A DNA stretch of 6,605 nucleotides from Actinomycetes bacterium (GTDB lineage Bacteria; Actinomycetota; Acidimicrobiia; Acidimicrobiales; Palsa-688). Of this stretch, positions 6,572 through 6,605 are shown one piece after another. The position numbers and the translations under genes are program-made. The notes below the pieces were generated by a model that was not told where the DNA came from, searched no databases, and saw nothing but the letters and a program-made list of their open reading frames with translations. Every line of letters starts with the position of its first letter. The first letter of the stretch is position 1. The DNA lies in assembly GCA_021808425.1 (NCBI GenBank), contig JAKBBS010000185.1:1-6605 (forward strand). Reading direction: 5' to 3'.

Positions 6572-6585
6572 TAAGCGATCGCTTA
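6572..6585. promoter_or_regulatory. Candidate LysR operator: perfect 14-bp palindrome
   Basis: TAAGCGATCGCTTA is identical to its reverse complement and lies 57 bp upstream of the LysR ATG, 8 bp before a plus-strand TTGACA box. LysR regulators bind partly palindromic sites with T near one end and A near the other, often around -65 of the activated promoter, and here the outer pair is T-N12-A. A second inverted pair, AGGCT (6563-6567) and AGCCT (6585-6589), overlaps it with a slightly shifted centre. The LysR promoter should also lie here, consistent with autoregulation. Binding is an inference. Confidence 0.6.
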
Positions 6586-6593
6586 GCCTGCCG

Positions 6594-6599
6594 TTGACA
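6594..6599 (+). promoter_or_regulatory. Consensus -35 box TTGACA of a divergent gene beyond the window
   Basis: TTGACA is a perfect match to the housekeeping sigma -35 hexamer, oriented rightward. The matching -10 box, expected near 6616-6623, and the gene itself fall beyond the window. Its place just downstream of the palindrome fits a LysR-controlled divergent promoter. Confidence 0.45.
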
Positions 6600-6605
6600 G
6601 GCGAT

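Overview
The window is GC-rich, densely coded DNA with frequent GTG/TTG starts, Shine-Dalgarno-poor starts with TANNNT boxes just upstream, a Ser/Thr-linker lipoprotein with a DUF4232-type domain, and a LysR regulator resembling those beside actinobacterial CO dehydrogenase genes. Together these point to an actinobacterium, possibly a deep-branching one (Acidimicrobiia-like), because a PilT-type ATPase is also present. The lineage is an inference from protein style only.

Layout, left to right. (1) Positions 1-105, minus strand: the N-terminus of a TauE/SafE (TSUP) membrane transporter running off the left edge. (2) 164-1093, plus: a metallo-beta-lactamase-fold hydrolase with all metal ligands, divergent from the transporter. 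(3) 1130-3004, minus: a half-size ABC exporter (six-helix membrane domain fused to an ATPase), convergent with the hydrolase. (4) 3077-3568, plus: a GNAT N-acetyltransferase, divergent from the exporter. (5) 3660-4298, plus: a secreted lipoprotein. (6) 4404-5507, plus: a PilT/PilU-family hexameric ATPase of type IV pili. (7) 5549-6514, minus: a LysR-type regulator, convergent with the pilus ATPase. (8) 6515-6605: a regulatory region with a perfect 14-bp palindrome and a plus-strand TTGACA box, so the regulator's probable target is a plus-strand gene just past the right edge.

The genes do not form one obvious pathway. The exporter stands alone on its strand. Acetyltransferase, lipoprotein and pilus ATPase are co-oriented with gaps of 91 and 105 bp, so co-transcription is possible but not shown. 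The most informative unit is the right end: the LysR protein has a C-terminal tail and an arrangement that resemble CutR, the regulator divergent from CO dehydrogenase genes in mycobacteria. I see no CRISPR array, insertion sequence, tRNA or rRNA, no gene-free stretch over 100 bp, and no clearly new multi-gene system.
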